This document shows positions 20,932-32,439 of a stretch of DNA of 64,000 nt, in pieces. The notes under the pieces were generated by a model. That model made no database searches. It was not told where the DNA came from and saw nothing but the letters and a program-made list of their open reading frames with translations. Made by a program: the position numbers and the translations under genes. Numbering within the stretch: the stretch's first letter is position 1; every line of letters begins with the position of its first letter. The stretch is taken from assembly GCF_001577835.2 (NCBI RefSeq), contig NC_029542.1, positions 3,209,336 to 3,273,335 of the forward strand, read 5' to 3'. The stretch is from Coturnix japonica. Lineage: Eukaryota; Chordata; Aves; Galliformes; Phasianidae.

Positions 20932-21515
20932 ACACGCAGGGGTTGACAGACAGCAGCGGATCTAGGCGGCTCCGGACAGCGTACACCAACACGCAGCTCC
21001 TGGAGCTGGAGAAAGAATTCCACTTCAATAAATACCTCTGCAGGCCCCGTCGGGTGGAAATCGCTGCTTTGCTCGACCTGACCGAGCGGCAAGTCAAAGT
21101 GTGGTTCCAGAATCGCAGGATGAAGCACAAACGGCAAACACAGTACAAAGAACCCCCCGACGGGGATATCACCTACCCCGGCCTGGATGAAGGCAACGAA
21201 GCCACGGATGAGGCCGAGGAGAGCCCCGTGTTGGGGCCGTGCCCGGGGCCGTACCGGGGTGCGCAGCCCGAGCAGCCCCTCAGCCCTCGGGACATCGATC
21301 GACCCGGACCCCCCCCGTCGGAACTCGGCTTTCCCGAGAGCCAGGGTTCTCCTTGGTTGCCGGAACTCAGCATCTTTTCTGCAGAGTCCTGCCTGCAGCT
21401 CTCCCCCTCTCTGCAAGACTCCTTGGAGAGCCCCCTCCATTTCTCGGAGGAAGATCTGGACTTTTTTACCAGCGCACTTTGTACTATAGATCTGCAACAC
21501 TTCAATTTCCAATAG
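20932..21515 (+). CDS. HOXB2: HOXB2 homeobox transcription factor, coding exon 2 (homeodomain)
   Basis: Exon 2 encodes residues 131-324. The homeodomain (about 141-200) includes [19 protein letters not shown] and the recognition helix [15 protein letters not shown], diagnostic of paralogue group 2. The C-terminal tail is acidic and proline-rich and ends with the conserved [17 protein letters not shown] block before a TAG stop. The acceptor chosen is TTTAAG at 20931, which restores SPAD across the junction as in mammals and is preceded by a pyrimidine-rich tract. A second in-phase AG at 20948-20949 would remove six residues. The AG at 20938-20939 is out of phase. Confidence 0.95.
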
Positions 21516-22080
21516 CGCTCCCAACTTGTCTCTTTTTTTGTCCCTTTCTACCCCATCTCGAACAACTTCAGCTCTCCAAACGAGAGGGGGGGGGGGTCAC
21601 CCCAAAAACAAACCCAAATCCTCCCCCATTCTATCACCCCATTCCTTTCGGCGGACATTTTAAAGCCCTTCAAGTCGAGGGACCCGAATCACAGCCGCAG
21701 TATTTATTTTAGAAGGCTCATAGAAAAGAGCTTTTTTTATTATTTAAAATAGAAAATAGTCGCTAAATTATAGGCTTTTCCCCACCTTATTTATTTAAAA
21801 GGAAGCACCCGATAGTTTCCATACGCATCAGTGATGACCGCCCTAAAGAGAAAACAATTGTGAATCCTTCAAGGGACTTTCTCAGGAATCAGAACGAGAC
21901 TTATAGATTTCTTAAGGAAATAATAACGAGGAAAAATAACCGAGGAATTTTCGTTCCTCCTTTTTAAGTTTTAGACGTAGATTATTTATTCAAATCCTTT
22001 AATAGCAAATGGCAAATTATTTATTGGACATTATTTTCATAGAGTAAATAAATGCCTTTATAAAACCGAGGGAAGCGCTT
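21516..22080 (+). other. HOXB2: HOXB2 3' untranslated region
   Basis: Strongly AU-rich after 21700, with many TTATTTA words (AU-rich-element-like). It ends at the AATAAA at 22047, followed by a GT-rich downstream element. Confidence 0.7.
22047..22052 (+). terminator. HOXB2: HOXB2 polyadenylation signal
   Basis: AATAAA, followed 30-60 nt later by a GT-rich stretch (TGCTGCGTGTTTCGTTTG), a good cleavage and polyadenylation context. Confidence 0.7.
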
Positions 22081-22262
22081 TGCTGCGTGTTTCGTTTGAA
22101 ATGGTTTGTTGGCCTGAATCAATCTCCTTCCTCTCCCCTGATCTGCAGCAGTGTGATGTATGTTGGTGTGCACTGAAAGAGGGAAGACAAAGGGAATCGT
22201 TCACAGCCAACAGTCCTTAAGGCTCCGCGAGTCGGAGCCCGCATTTTCTTCCAGCTCCGTTC

Positions 22263-22292
22263 ATAATAATAATAATAATTATTATTATTATT
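22263..22292. repeat. (AAT)n/(ATT)n palindrome
   Basis: A run of AAT units is followed directly by ATT units, making an approximately 30-bp AT-only inverted repeat able to extrude as a cruciform. Confidence 0.9.
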
Positions 22293-24239
22293 GTGGCGAT
22301 TTGGGGAAAGGAATTGAAGAGGGATGTTGGTATCCAATGGTTCCCATCGGGTTTTTGTCAGTGGGAGCGGTGCAGAGGCGGTGGGTGCGGGGCACAAAGG
22401 CAGCGAGTGCAGCCCCCGCACATTCCGTTCCCGCATCCCACGGCTCTCCTCGCTCTGAAGCAGCAAATGCCGACGAGGGGAGATTATCGGCGTTATCAAC
22501 GTCCTGGTCAGGCAAAAAGTAAAGAAGGAAACGCTGTAAAGGGTTTTGGACGGGTACAATATGTGGGTGAAAGCATTTGGGGCGACACATAAATACTATA
22601 GAGATGATCCCAAAAGAGGCCTTTATTTTCTTTCTTTTTTTTTCTCCATTCCTTTTTTCTCTCCTTTCCTCCACGATAAACCAAACCCTATGGAAGTAAC
22701 CCGGCCTGGTAAATCTGTTGTCTCCATTCACAGCGATTTCTGTTGCTCTCCCCCGGTTCTCAGCTCTCTTTCCACAAGCTTTCTCGCAACGTGCAATTTT
22801 AAACACAAAACTCATATATCAAGGAGGGAGGGCGAGGCAGAGGGGGTGGGGGGGGGGGAGGCTTATGAATGAAAAGGGGTCAGCTCAGGAATCAATCGCG
22901 GTGACACCCAAAATAAATCATATTACGTCTTTGCTAAGTCACCGGTGTTTCCTCGCACACGGTGGAAATTCGGCGGCCGTGTCGGAGCGATGGGAGAACC
23001 GAGAGGAGAACCCGGGGTGGAGGGAGGGTGGGGGGGAGGACCTGGGGCGGTCGGAGCGGAGCCTCGGCCGTTTGCTGTACCGATGGGCTCTGCTGGGGGC
23101 CGCAGTGCTCTGGGTCGGGTGTTGTCACCCCCTTCACCCCCCTCCCTCCCTTAGGGGTGTGGGAAACTCGTGTGTTCCTCTCCGTGTTTTAATTCGTATG
23201 AAGAGCATCACACCCAAGCCTGGGGGCTTGCTTCGAGTTTCGAGAGGTAAAAAGAAAGAAAATGAAAGAAAGACAAAAAATGCCCTCGACAGATGTTTGC
23301 GAAATTGCTGTTCGATATGCTGGGTGATCGCTTCCCGTCGGAACAAAGGGAGGTTGGTTTTACGGCCGCCTCTTCGTTCCTACCGATATCGTTACCCCTC
23401 TTTCCCAACCGAACGAGCGGACGTTTCCACCCTGCTAACATCTCTCTCTGGGATGAAGTATGTTTATACCGAAAATCGAAGTAGACTGCAATTAAAACAT
23501 GCAAGCGAACGTTACTGAGCATCCTCCCATAACAAAGAGCAGTGCCCAATGCTACAGCCGTCCCAACCCCCGCACCGCGATCCGGAGCCACGAGGAAGGG
23601 GAGGGGGATGGGGGGGGGGACTGGGAAGAGCGCAGCCCTACAGAAGGCTATTCATTATCTTTAAGTTTATTTAATATCTCCAGCTTCTGGAACACACTCA
23701 GCGGCAGCGTTGGCACTGCCAGACGTTGTCTATCAAAGCGCCATTTGTTCCAGCGCTTTACATATTTCCCTTCTCGCCTCCCCCGCCCCCCGCAGCCTTG
23801 AATACAGGCTTGTTGCTGGAAGGCGAGGGCCGACCATCAGATGGTCCCTCGGCCCCTCCGAGAACCCTGAGCGACCCCCGCTCCGGCCCCAGGGCAGGAG
23901 CCGCTCCTCCGTGCTTTATTTTGACTCGTGTGTTTGCACATCCCACAAACCTCCCAGGAGAAGGGAGCTCCTCGTTCGACTTAAAACACACACGCACGCA
24001 TCCATCTATCACTTGGCGAATCAATTCTGCAGCGGATTTCCACGAGCTCACCCGCCCTTCCCGTGTGGAAGGGAGGAGGGGAAGCGAGAGGAGAAGGGGA
24101 GGGGACAGCAGGGACAACACCTTCCCCTCCAGGATGCCCTTTAGGGGCTGCGAGGGGACGGCCTTCCCTGCCATGTCCACGCAGGGTGGGATAGAGTGGG
24201 GTGGGATGGGGGGTGGGTGGAGGGGGAGTGGTTCCCACG

Positions 24240-24790
24240 AACCCACCGAACAAACCCTGACACCTTATCAATACAAATCTCTAACGAGGGCCCTTGTGCA
24301 GATCGTAATGACTTCTCAAAGTTGCTGCAGGTCTGGAAAGCATGCCAGTCACAGCCACAGATCAATTCTACACCCACGGAAAGTGACTTAATAAATGGAA
24401 CCTCGCCAGTTATTATCCTTGCTAACAGCAGGGCCCTTCTTATTTGTCCTAATTAGCAAGACTGAAATGTCGGAGGAAAGAAGGGGAATATTCAATAAAA
24501 TCTAAATTATTGAATGACTGTAAGATTTCGCCATTAGTTCAGCCATTCTTTACCTTCTTCAAAATGTCAAACAAATGGGGAATGCATATTTGCAACCCTG
24601 CCCTTCTGTTCCGTGCAACTGGAGGGCATACATTAAGCATATTAAGCATATTCAGCTCTTGATCGTTGTCAAAACACTGCAATTGCCTCACGATTATTAA
24701 GCTAGAAAGATGCAAATGAGATGTGCTCGCACGTGTTGTAGGGATGCTAAAGTAATATTTATCTTGCGCTGGGCTAGTCTGGGGATCTGT
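24240..24790. promoter_or_regulatory. Candidate conserved non-coding element with octamer
   Basis: Low-repeat AT-rich block containing TCCTAATTAGCAAG (24447 area), a perfect POU octamer ATGCAAAT (24710-24717), repeated AGCATATT words (24635-24655) and GTAATATTTATC. It resembles a homeodomain/POU-bound enhancer between HOXB2 and HOXB1. Function is inferred. Confidence 0.4.
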
Positions 24791-26489
24791 TTGCTAAAGA
24801 GCTACTTGAGGCCCTGAAGATGCTGAACTAACCCATTAGAGCCATGGGAAGGCTCAAGGTGGAAAACCTTCTGTGCAGGAAAGAGTGGCAGGAGCAGAAC
24901 CTCGATGAATGTAGGAATCACTCCCAGTTCCCTCCTGAGCTGCTGATGCCAAACTCCTCCTTTCTGGAAATATCCCCACAGTGACTGTTTTCCCACCTGA
25001 GCAATAGCAGCATCCTCGTACTGAGTGGACGAAGCTTTAGAGCATCCCCAATGCTCCGTCCCTACTGAAGGAAGGAGGTGGGAGAGAGGACTTTCTGCTC
25101 GTCGCCTTGGCACTCTTGCATCCATCACAGATTTACCGGCTATTTTCTCCCCTTCTCTTCGTACCAGGATAGAGAAAGTGAATGTTGGATCCAGATGAAA
25201 CTGCTTTAGGAAACGCTGTGATCAATCCAGGTCTTAAGGCTGGGGGTGTGTTGTTTAAAATGATGCTGGATTATATTACTAACCTTGCCCGACAAATACT
25301 ACAATATTGGTGAAGAAGTGAATAAAATCAGGCAGTTTCTAAAGGAGATCAGGAGGAGATGCCCAACGTCGAGTTTCTGCAGTGCTGATAAATCACACGG
25401 ATTTAAGTGGAACTCAGTGGGTTCGGATCTCACCGGGTTCATCCCGCTCCCAGCCAGCACGGTTCTACATAGAGACAGTGGGTACAGCCCTCTTCACTAT
25501 CACTGTGTTTGAAAGCTGAAATGAAGCTCGTTAGCCGGCAGGATGGACTTATACACCTCTGCCCCGGAGCCCACATAGACACAGCCGATGAGATTCCCAG
25601 GCAATCAGGACCGGTTCCCTAAGCCCTAGGAGGAGGAGTTCGATCTTTTGGAGTAGACAGAGATTGGATTAGATGGGGGCTGTGCCACACTCAGAAGGAG
25701 AAATACAGAAATAGGTTCTTTAGGGGACCGAGAACACAGAGCACATCCCTCTCTGTCTATGTAGGCTCCTGTCCCGGTGCTGCTCTCTCCTGGGCGAGGC
25801 AGATAAGAACTGTTCTCTTATCTTAATTGTCCAGCGTTCATTCTTCAGCTTCGAGATAGCCCCGTGCTTGTAGTTCATCCCAATGACTCCTTCAAAGTTT
25901 CTTCGGTCTCCCAAATTTTGAAGCCAGTTTTCCTTATTAGAGTTATTTTTTCGCCCCTCCGTTTTTAGATTCCAATATATGCATCATTTGGATGCTGTGA
26001 GTTCTGGTGATAACGAAGTCAGGGACGGACACATGTTTATAAATGACATGGCCAGGATCCACCAGGGGCATTTCTTATGCAAGACACAAACTTTCTCAGC
26101 AGAGAACTGTATTTATATTTAACTCGAAGGGGAAGCATCTGAATATTCTGGATGCTCTGGAGCCTTTTCAATCACTTAACTTCTGTTATAAGCCCGAGGT
26201 CTGAAGCAGAGGCTCCTGAAGGCCTTCAGTCCTGCACATCACTAAGGGGTCGGGCTGCAGGCTGAGGACACCAGCAAGGCACCTACATGCAGCCAAGCAG
26301 CTGCTAATAAAGGGATTTCCTCGCTCTCGCACCAACCAATCGAGCACTATTCTGGACAACACGTTTTCTTTTCCCATTCGCCTTCTGTCCTCATCCAGCT
26401 CGAGAAATTCTATTTTAATCCTTCCAATTGAAAAGCAGCAGCACCTCCCGGACGGTGTCTTTCTCTCTTCCTCCATGCGAGTGAAAATG

Positions 26490-26830
26490 AAGCCGTAGAC
26501 ATAATGAACGGCTAATTAACTCCTTTCGGGTGGAGGGGGGGAGCGGTAGAAGGCAGAGCTCTGGCAAACAGAGAATTTCCACTTCCACAACGTGGATGTT
26601 TTGACCACCTCCCCTCTCTCAGCTTTCAATAAAGGGCGTTTTAATGGAACAAATGACAGCATTAGATCCACCAGGCGATGGATTGCTACCGATAATCGGG
26701 TGTTTCTTTCACCCTCGCTTTATGAAGGGATGGTTCTGAGAGCCAAACGGTCTCCCACCTTCTCTGTAAGGGGAATTAAACCCGCTAATAATAATGACGG
26801 TGATTTGCTGTCAGTCCCAGAGCAAAGGGC
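26490..26830. promoter_or_regulatory. Candidate conserved non-coding element
   Basis: Low-repeat block with GGCTAATTAACTCC (palindromic TTAATTAA-like core), AAATGACAGC (MEIS-like TGACAG) and GGCGATGGATTGC. Motif content fits a HOX/MEIS-regulated module, but this is inference. Confidence 0.3.
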
Positions 26831-27332
26831 TAAGAGGGAAACTTGGAAAAGTGATTCCCGGTGCATTTGTGTGTTCACAGCGTCTGCAGGCAGTGAATTT
26901 TGGGGAAGCCTGTGTTACTTTAAGGGAGCAGAGCCCCTATAAAGCTGTGCCAGGATCTGGAGTTGCTCCCGGGAGCCCAAAGATTTCACCCCTGCTCTGC
27001 TCGGACGGTTTGTTCTATTTCACGTCTATAATTTCGATCCCATCCTATGGGATTTTCCCATCTGCAAAAGGAGCTGCTTCAGGTCTAAACTCCGGCTTAG
27101 TCTTCGCTGAGAGGATTCTTATAGCAAAACGTTTTCCTCCATAAGGCCACTGTAATGAGCTCTCTCAGAGCTCATCTTGAAGCTCCAGGGGACAGCTGTA
27201 TTGTGATAACACAGAGCATCCCCCTGTACTTTAAAGGCAGAGTGAGAACATGATGCAAAGTTATCAAACAAAGTGAAACAATGGCTTTGAGGATGAAATA
27301 AACATCTTTCCCTCCCCTTTCTCATTTCACAT

Positions 27333-27342
27333 CCATAAATCA
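27333..27342 (-). promoter_or_regulatory. PBX-HOX composite site TGATTTATGG (minus strand)
   Basis: The + strand reads CCATAAATCA, another exact copy of the decamer seen three times in the HOXB4-HOXB3 spacer, here about 1.8 kb upstream of HOXB1. Confidence 0.4.
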
Positions 27343-28847
27343 TCGTTGTGAGCATCGTTTAAATAGAATGTATTCAATTTAAGAGCGAGCACAACATAAT
27401 ATAGAAGGCACTCCTGGAATCAAATTGGAAACCGATTTCTCTTACAGAGGAAATTACATCATGGTTGCTTTGAATCTTCATAATCACCTTCTGCACTTTC
27501 TCTTGTTTTATGAAACAAAAAATCACGCATCCAGTTTGTGAGAACGTTTGTAACTTAAAGTATTTTCTTCTTGAATTGCTCAGCATCAGCAAAGTCTGCA
27601 GAATACATGAATAAATAGAAGCACAGCAGTGGAAATAGTTTCTTCTTATTCTTTTTATTTGGGGACGAGAGATGCAGTTGGGCAAAGCTCACTTTCTCTC
27701 TAGGGGACGTTTGAAGACGGGAGGAGGGCTGATGCTATTGCAGTTGCTTAACAAATGCCATCCCAACGGGTTGCATCAGCCACACCAAAGCTCTTGCATT
27801 AAAGAACGTGCTTATGCCTTTCAAAGTGAACTTTTGGCCCGATTTAAGGAGGGAAGAAAGAAAAAAAAAAGGCCCTCCTGGCTCTTCCTAGAGGCTGAAT
27901 AACCAGTAAATATCCTGACAAGTAACAAATGACTGTGGGCGTCATATTGTTGGGTGCTCTTGTCTTCCCTTTGCTAACAAGTAAATAAATGTTGCCTACC
28001 TATGTTTCCATTCTCTGAGCAGTGGAGTGGCCGGGCTGAAGTCAATGCCTTTCCACCTACTCATCAGATGGGATCTGCTAGAGGGAATCTCCAGGATCAC
28101 AACAGACTCAAGGAAAGGTCAAAGCAGGTTCGATGTAGGAAAACAGCCCCTAAACCCACCGGTTACAGCCCTTAAAAGCATCTCTTGTTCTCAGAAGTGG
28201 ATGTGTAAGCAGGTCGGTACATGGGAGAAAGGATGGATAGAAAGATCGGTGGGGTTAGTAAAGAGACATATGTGATTTCTAGTTCCTCTGCTCCGATTGC
28301 TAAGCTGGGCATGGTGTCTCTCCAACAAAAGACATTCTGTCTTCCTAACTTTATTTCAACTCCTCATTAGAATACAGATTTAATTACGTTGCTTTCACCC
28401 ATACTGGCCCTGCACACAAAGCCAGAGTGATTTTATTATTAATTAAGACACATAGAGCAGTTTTTTCGTAGGAGTTTTAGCCCAGGAAGTTCCAAATATG
28501 TTCAACTTTCAAGGGAGAGTTTCACAATGAAGAAAAGAGCATCCTTTTGTAGTTGGGGCTGTGGAAGGGAGGAAGCAGTCAGACCTCCCTACCTCTTTTT
28601 CCCTTGTCTTCCTTTCAGATGAAGCTAAGATCGGAGAAAACCTTTTATTAAGTTGGGGAAGGGGAAATTCTGCTGAATTTGGCTAACCACATCACTTGGG
28701 AGCCTTTTTAGCACTTAAAACAGTCGTAGATCATTCTAACTCTTCCCCCCCCCAGTCCCCTCTTCCCCATCACCTCCCCGCACCCCACCTCCCTCCTCTC
28801 TTTTTTAAGTCTTTGAGGAAAGATTTTGACGTATTCGTGTTGTTATC

Positions 28848-28911
28848 AGATTGATGGGCAGGGTTTGATTGAAACCCCTTTGTCATGTAAATGTCATCTC
28901 CTTGATGGATG
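28848..28911 (+). promoter_or_regulatory. HOXB1: HOXB1 rhombomere-4 autoregulatory enhancer
   Basis: Within 64 bp there are three PBX-HOX1-type sites, AGATTGATGG (28848-28857), TGATTGAA (28866-28873) and TGATGGATG (28903-28911). Between them is a SOX-OCT composite, CTTTGTC (28878-28884) directly abutting ATGTAAAT (28885-28892), with a TGTCA/TGACA MEIS-like core next to it. This order and content match the HOXB1 autoregulatory element described in vertebrates, where HOXB1, PBX, PREP/MEIS and SOX2-POU factors maintain r4 expression. It lies about 220-280 bp upstream of the HOXB1 ATG. Confidence 0.85.
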
Positions 28912-28939
28912 AGCTCAGAGATGTGACAAACTTTAGGAG

Positions 28940-29129
28940 CCCCTCGCTCATTGGGCTGGGGGTGGACCACGTGGACCCCCCGCCCCCACCCAGGCCCCGC
29001 CGAAGGCTCCGGGGTTCGAGGGCCAGCGATGCATGGAAGGAAGTTTTACAGCTTTGACATACTATCTAAAGGTTGTAGGGCAGGCGGAATCCCCCCCAAA
29101 ACAGGCTGACCCTCCTCCATCAGTGGCAG
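28940..29129 (+). promoter_or_regulatory. HOXB1: HOXB1 proximal promoter and 5' leader
   Basis: An inverted CCAAT (ATTGG at 28950-28954) is followed by a CCACGTGG E-box (28967-28974) and a C-rich stretch within 190 bp of the ATG. No clear TATA box is visible. The start site is not determined. Confidence 0.5.
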
Positions 29130-29733
29130 ATGGACAATACTAGGATGAACTCCTTCTTAGAGTATGCAATTTGTAACCGTGGGACGGGCGCCTACCATCA
29201 TTTAGAGCAAAGCTCCCCTTCCTTCCCCTCTTGCTCAGGTAGCCCCTCCAGTGACACTTACCATGGAGAAGGGCGCTTCGGTGCTGGGGGCAACACGGTC
29301 TCGGCCACCCACCTCCCCCCGCAGAGTCCCGGCTTCTTCCCCGCTACCTCCGGGCGCTCCGTGCCCTTCTCGGCCGCTGCCCCGAGCACCGGGTACCCAA
29401 CCCAGAACTGCAGCCCCGGCTACGGGCACCACCAGCTCTACCTCGGCCAGCAGGACTCGGACGGCGTGTACTTCCAGGCGGCCGGGTACTCCTCCAGCTC
29501 CGGACCCCACCTTGGCCCCCTGGCTGATGGCTATTGCGGGGCCGTAGGGCAATACCAGCAGCAGCACCTTTACGGGCAGGAGCAGCCCGGTTACTTGCCT
29601 GGGGTTTACGGCAACCTCTCGCCTTCCCTAAATGAGGACAAAGACCCCGCGTGCCCCTCCGAGCCGTGCCCCAATGCCAGCTCGGCGCGGACCTTCGATT
29701 GGATGAAAGTGAAGAGGAACCCCCCCAAGACAG
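29130..29733 (+). CDS. HOXB1: HOXB1 homeobox transcription factor, coding exon 1
   Basis: HOXB1 is the labial-group homeodomain factor that specifies rhombomere 4 and facial motor neurons and maintains its own expression with PBX. Exon 1 encodes residues 1-201. It begins MDNTRMNSFLEYAICNRGTG, the group-1 N-terminus, and continues with a Ser/Gly/Tyr/Gln-rich region (YGHHQLYLGQQ, GQYQQQHLYGQ) typical of Hox1 proteins. The labial-type hexapeptide TFDWMK (188-193) is followed by VKRNPPKT. The donor CAG/GTGAGT is a perfect consensus with phase 1. Spliced length is 309 residues, close to mammalian HOXB1. The first in-frame ATG is used; a second Met at residue 6 is a less conserved alternative. Confidence 0.95.
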
Positions 29734-30448
29734 GTGAGTTTGGGGAGCGCAGGGCTTGGTGGGTGGGTTGGGGGGGGGTCCCCATCCGGGCTGAGAAGGG
29801 TGGGCGTGAAGGGGGGGCCGTTCTGTAGCCCTGATACGAAATGTTGTCTTCCTTGGGGTTTCTGCTCGAGGTAGTTGGGCTCCTTTGCTTGAGGAAGACA
29901 TATTTTTACTCTTATTTTTCAGCTCTATAGAAAAAACAGCTAGCGATTTTCCAGGCACACCTGGCAGAGGGTCACTGAGCTCGCTTGCCCTAAGGCCCAA
30001 TGCAGTTTAAACCGAGCTCCGAATAGGAAACGCTCCCAGTTTCCTGCTTCCTCCACAAAGGTGGTTTCCACCTCTCTCATTGTTCAACATCCTTCTCGAA
30101 AACCTTCCTTAAATCCGGAACTTCCCTCCTCTCCCCCGCCATCTTCCCCCTGTCCCCCCTCTCCCCCTCCCCTTCCATTCCCTCCCACGCACGTTCAAGT
30201 TTCATGGAACTTTGCAGGGAGCTGGGATGACTGCAAGAGAAAGGAGACGCTCTGCAGATCCCAGGGCAGCGTTTCCCTCCCGGTTTTGTGCCTGGAAAGC
30301 CAGGGGTGCTGAGGGGAGGCTGAGAGAGGTGGGGGTCCAACACGCAGCACAGGGGATGCCCACTCAATCAGACAGCCCCAGGACCCCCAGGCCCATATAG
30401 GGCCATCCTTCTGCTGCTTCTGCCCTGTTGTTTTTTTGCTCCTTACAG
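29734..30448 (+). other. HOXB1: HOXB1 intron between coding exons
   Basis: Phase-1 intron of 715 bp with GTGAGT donor and a strong pyrimidine-rich TCCTTACAG acceptor. Continuous translation past 29733 into the intron is an artefact. Confidence 0.9.
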
Positions 30449-30774
30449 CTAAAGTGTCGGAATACGGGCTGCTGGGCCAGCCCAACACCATTCGCACCAA
30501 CTTCACCACCAAGCAGCTGACAGAGCTGGAGAAGGAGTTTCACTTTAACAAGTACCTCACCCGGGCCAGGAGGGTGGAAATCGCCGCTACATTGGAGCTC
30601 AACGAAACCCAAGTCAAGATCTGGTTCCAGAACAGGCGGATGAAACAGAAGAAAAGGGAAAAGGAAGGTCTCGCTCCTCCTGCTGCTTCCAGATCCGGAA
30701 AGGAAGCGAGTGAAGCTTCGGATCAGTCCAACTGCACCTCACCTGAGGCCTCCCCCAGCTCCGTGTCCTCCTGA
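30449..30774 (+). CDS. HOXB1: HOXB1 homeobox transcription factor, coding exon 2 (homeodomain)
   Basis: Exon 2 encodes residues 202-309. It starts [16 protein letters not shown], then the homeodomain (about 213-272) with the group-1 signatures [16 protein letters not shown] and [17 protein letters not shown] and the intact recognition helix [14 protein letters not shown]. The short C-terminus ends [18 protein letters not shown] before TGA, as in mammalian HOXB1. Residues needed for DNA contact (Arg5, Gln50, Asn51 of the homeodomain) are present. It is the last recognised gene on this strand in the window. Confidence 0.96.
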
Positions 30775-31774
30775 ACCGCGGTCCCGTGGGACACAACGAC
30801 CAGGTCGGGGCTGCCTTCGAGGGCTGCTGCCCCCCTCTGCTCCCCGCAGCCCCACCCGCACTGCCCCGCACAGCCCCGGCCTCACACGGCTTCCCTCCGA
30901 GCCGCCCCTTTGGCTCCAGCCGCCTCCACCCGTGCGCTGCCCATTCCCCTTTTGCCTTCCTCTCTTAATTTATAGACCCTCCGTCAAACGTTGGACTCCA
31001 AAGGAGCGGCCGTGTCCTCATTTATCCTTAGCAATAGGCGTTTGTCTCAGGGACGTTTCTCCCTTCTTCCCTTCCCAATAGGAACTGCACTTTCAACTAC
31101 AGAAACTTGAAAACGAATTTAGTTCTTTCCCGTTTTAAAGATGTGCACAACGATTTTTGTCCGCACGCATCCTGAGTTTGCTGTATTATTCCTCCCCTCG
31201 ATGTGGTTAAAAAAGAAAAGTTTGGCTTTGTTTCCCTTTTATATTTACTCTGTGTATCTCGGAAAGAGCCCAAGACGCTGAAAGCCTTTGGGAAGACCCG
31301 AAAAAGAAAAGAAACAAAGCAAAAATGCAACTCCTCTGCTGCCATTTTGCACTACCGCCGCTTGACAGGGTTTCCTACGCGCTGTCCGCCCGTATTACTG
31401 ATCCTGGGGGTGGGAGCGTTGTGCTATCAGATAAAACGAGATAAGGGGAAGGCTGAGCCCGGGGTGCTTTGGACAACGGTCATTGCTGCACCGAGTGTGA
31501 ACGTGCACGGGGTGAAGGCCGGGGGGGTTGGGGAGGGGTCCGCACTGCGCTCCCCCAGCCCCGACGCATTGACTGCTGTTTATTGGACGTCTCGATAGCC
31601 TCAAGTCTTGGGGTGAAGCCGCACGGCTCCTTGTATCCCCAGCCCCTTAGGTTTATCGGAGTCCGATAAAAAGAAACATTATTAACCACGGCCAGTTGTT
31701 ACCCTTTGCCACCAGAAGCTTTAGCGCAGGGAGAAGTGAAAACCACGGCGAGTTTCGTTAAAGATTGTTTTAAA

Positions 31775-31788
31775 GGGATAAAAGGTCA
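31775..31788 (+). promoter_or_regulatory. Weak DR2-like retinoid motif
   Basis: GGGATA-AA-AGGTCA has one perfect half-site and one poor one, separated by 2 nt. It could be an accessory to the better DR2 at 32513. Confidence 0.25.
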
Positions 31789-31880
31789 TCCTGAAAAGCC
31801 TGTGGTTTCTTAATCGGAATCTGTTTTCCCTCCACTCCCTTCCCCGTGCTCTGTTTTTCGAAATGAAGCTACCTCAGTTT

Positions 31881-31886
31881 AATAAA
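31881..31886 (+). terminator. HOXB1: HOXB1 polyadenylation signal (predicted)
   Basis: AATAAA followed by AGTTTACTTTTTCC. It is the first canonical signal downstream of the HOXB1 stop. Confidence 0.5.
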
Positions 31887-32439
31887 GTTTACTTTTTCCA
31901 CATTCGAATCCTGTCGGCTCTAAGCGGAATGGCGAGCTCCCACACCCAGGAAAATGCACGGGGAGAGCAGCCGGGCTTGGAGGGAGGAGGAGGAAGGAAA
32001 AGGTCTCAGGTTGCTGCCAAAGCTTCCAAGTCAAATGCTCCATCTTGATTTCTGGGGGTCTCTATGGCCCCCACCTCCGTTATGGCACCCGCAGCTGCAC
32101 GATCGGGATCGGGCAGAAACGCATTGCTCCCCACGGGGAGTTATTTTACTACATAAAGTGTAAAAAAGGGGCCTGATGAGAGCAGAAAGTTATCATCATC
32201 CTCATTATCAGCATCCTAGCGAGGAAACACATCTGCATTACTAAAGCAGGGACATTAACTGGAACGGAGCTGGGGGTCGGGGGGTGGGAAAGAGGCGACT
32301 TTCTCAATAATACAAAACAATTCCGTCAAGCCGACCCAAACCCGAAGCGAAACGAAATGTCACTTTAGTTTTATGTCTTCGGCTCCCAAAGGCGGTCCCC
32401 GAAAGCAGAAGGGCTGTTTGGCAAAGCACAGACACACAC

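Larger units (their letters stand above)
22100..28840. other. HOXB2-HOXB1 intergenic spacer
   Basis: No coding gene is recognised. The left part (22.1-24.2 kb) is GC-rich with simple sequence. The right part (24.2-28.8 kb) is more balanced, with several low-repeat blocks that look regulatory. No transposon relic was identified. Confidence 0.75.
30775..31900 (+). other. HOXB1: HOXB1 3' untranslated region (predicted)
   Basis: About 1.1 kb from the stop to the AATAAA at 31881. The first 200 bp are C-rich. The rest is balanced and low in repeats, and includes a DR2-like retinoid motif at 31775. Confidence 0.55.

Noticed and set aside
22718-23518. 266-codon open frame downstream of HOXB2
   Set aside because: GC-rich sequence lowers stop frequency; the peptide has no recognisable motif, and no splice or promoter signals surround it.
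28100-28135. AGGTCA-AAGC-AGGTTC as a retinoid element
   Set aside because: The spacing is 4 nt and the second half-site is imperfect; it does not fit DR2 or DR5.
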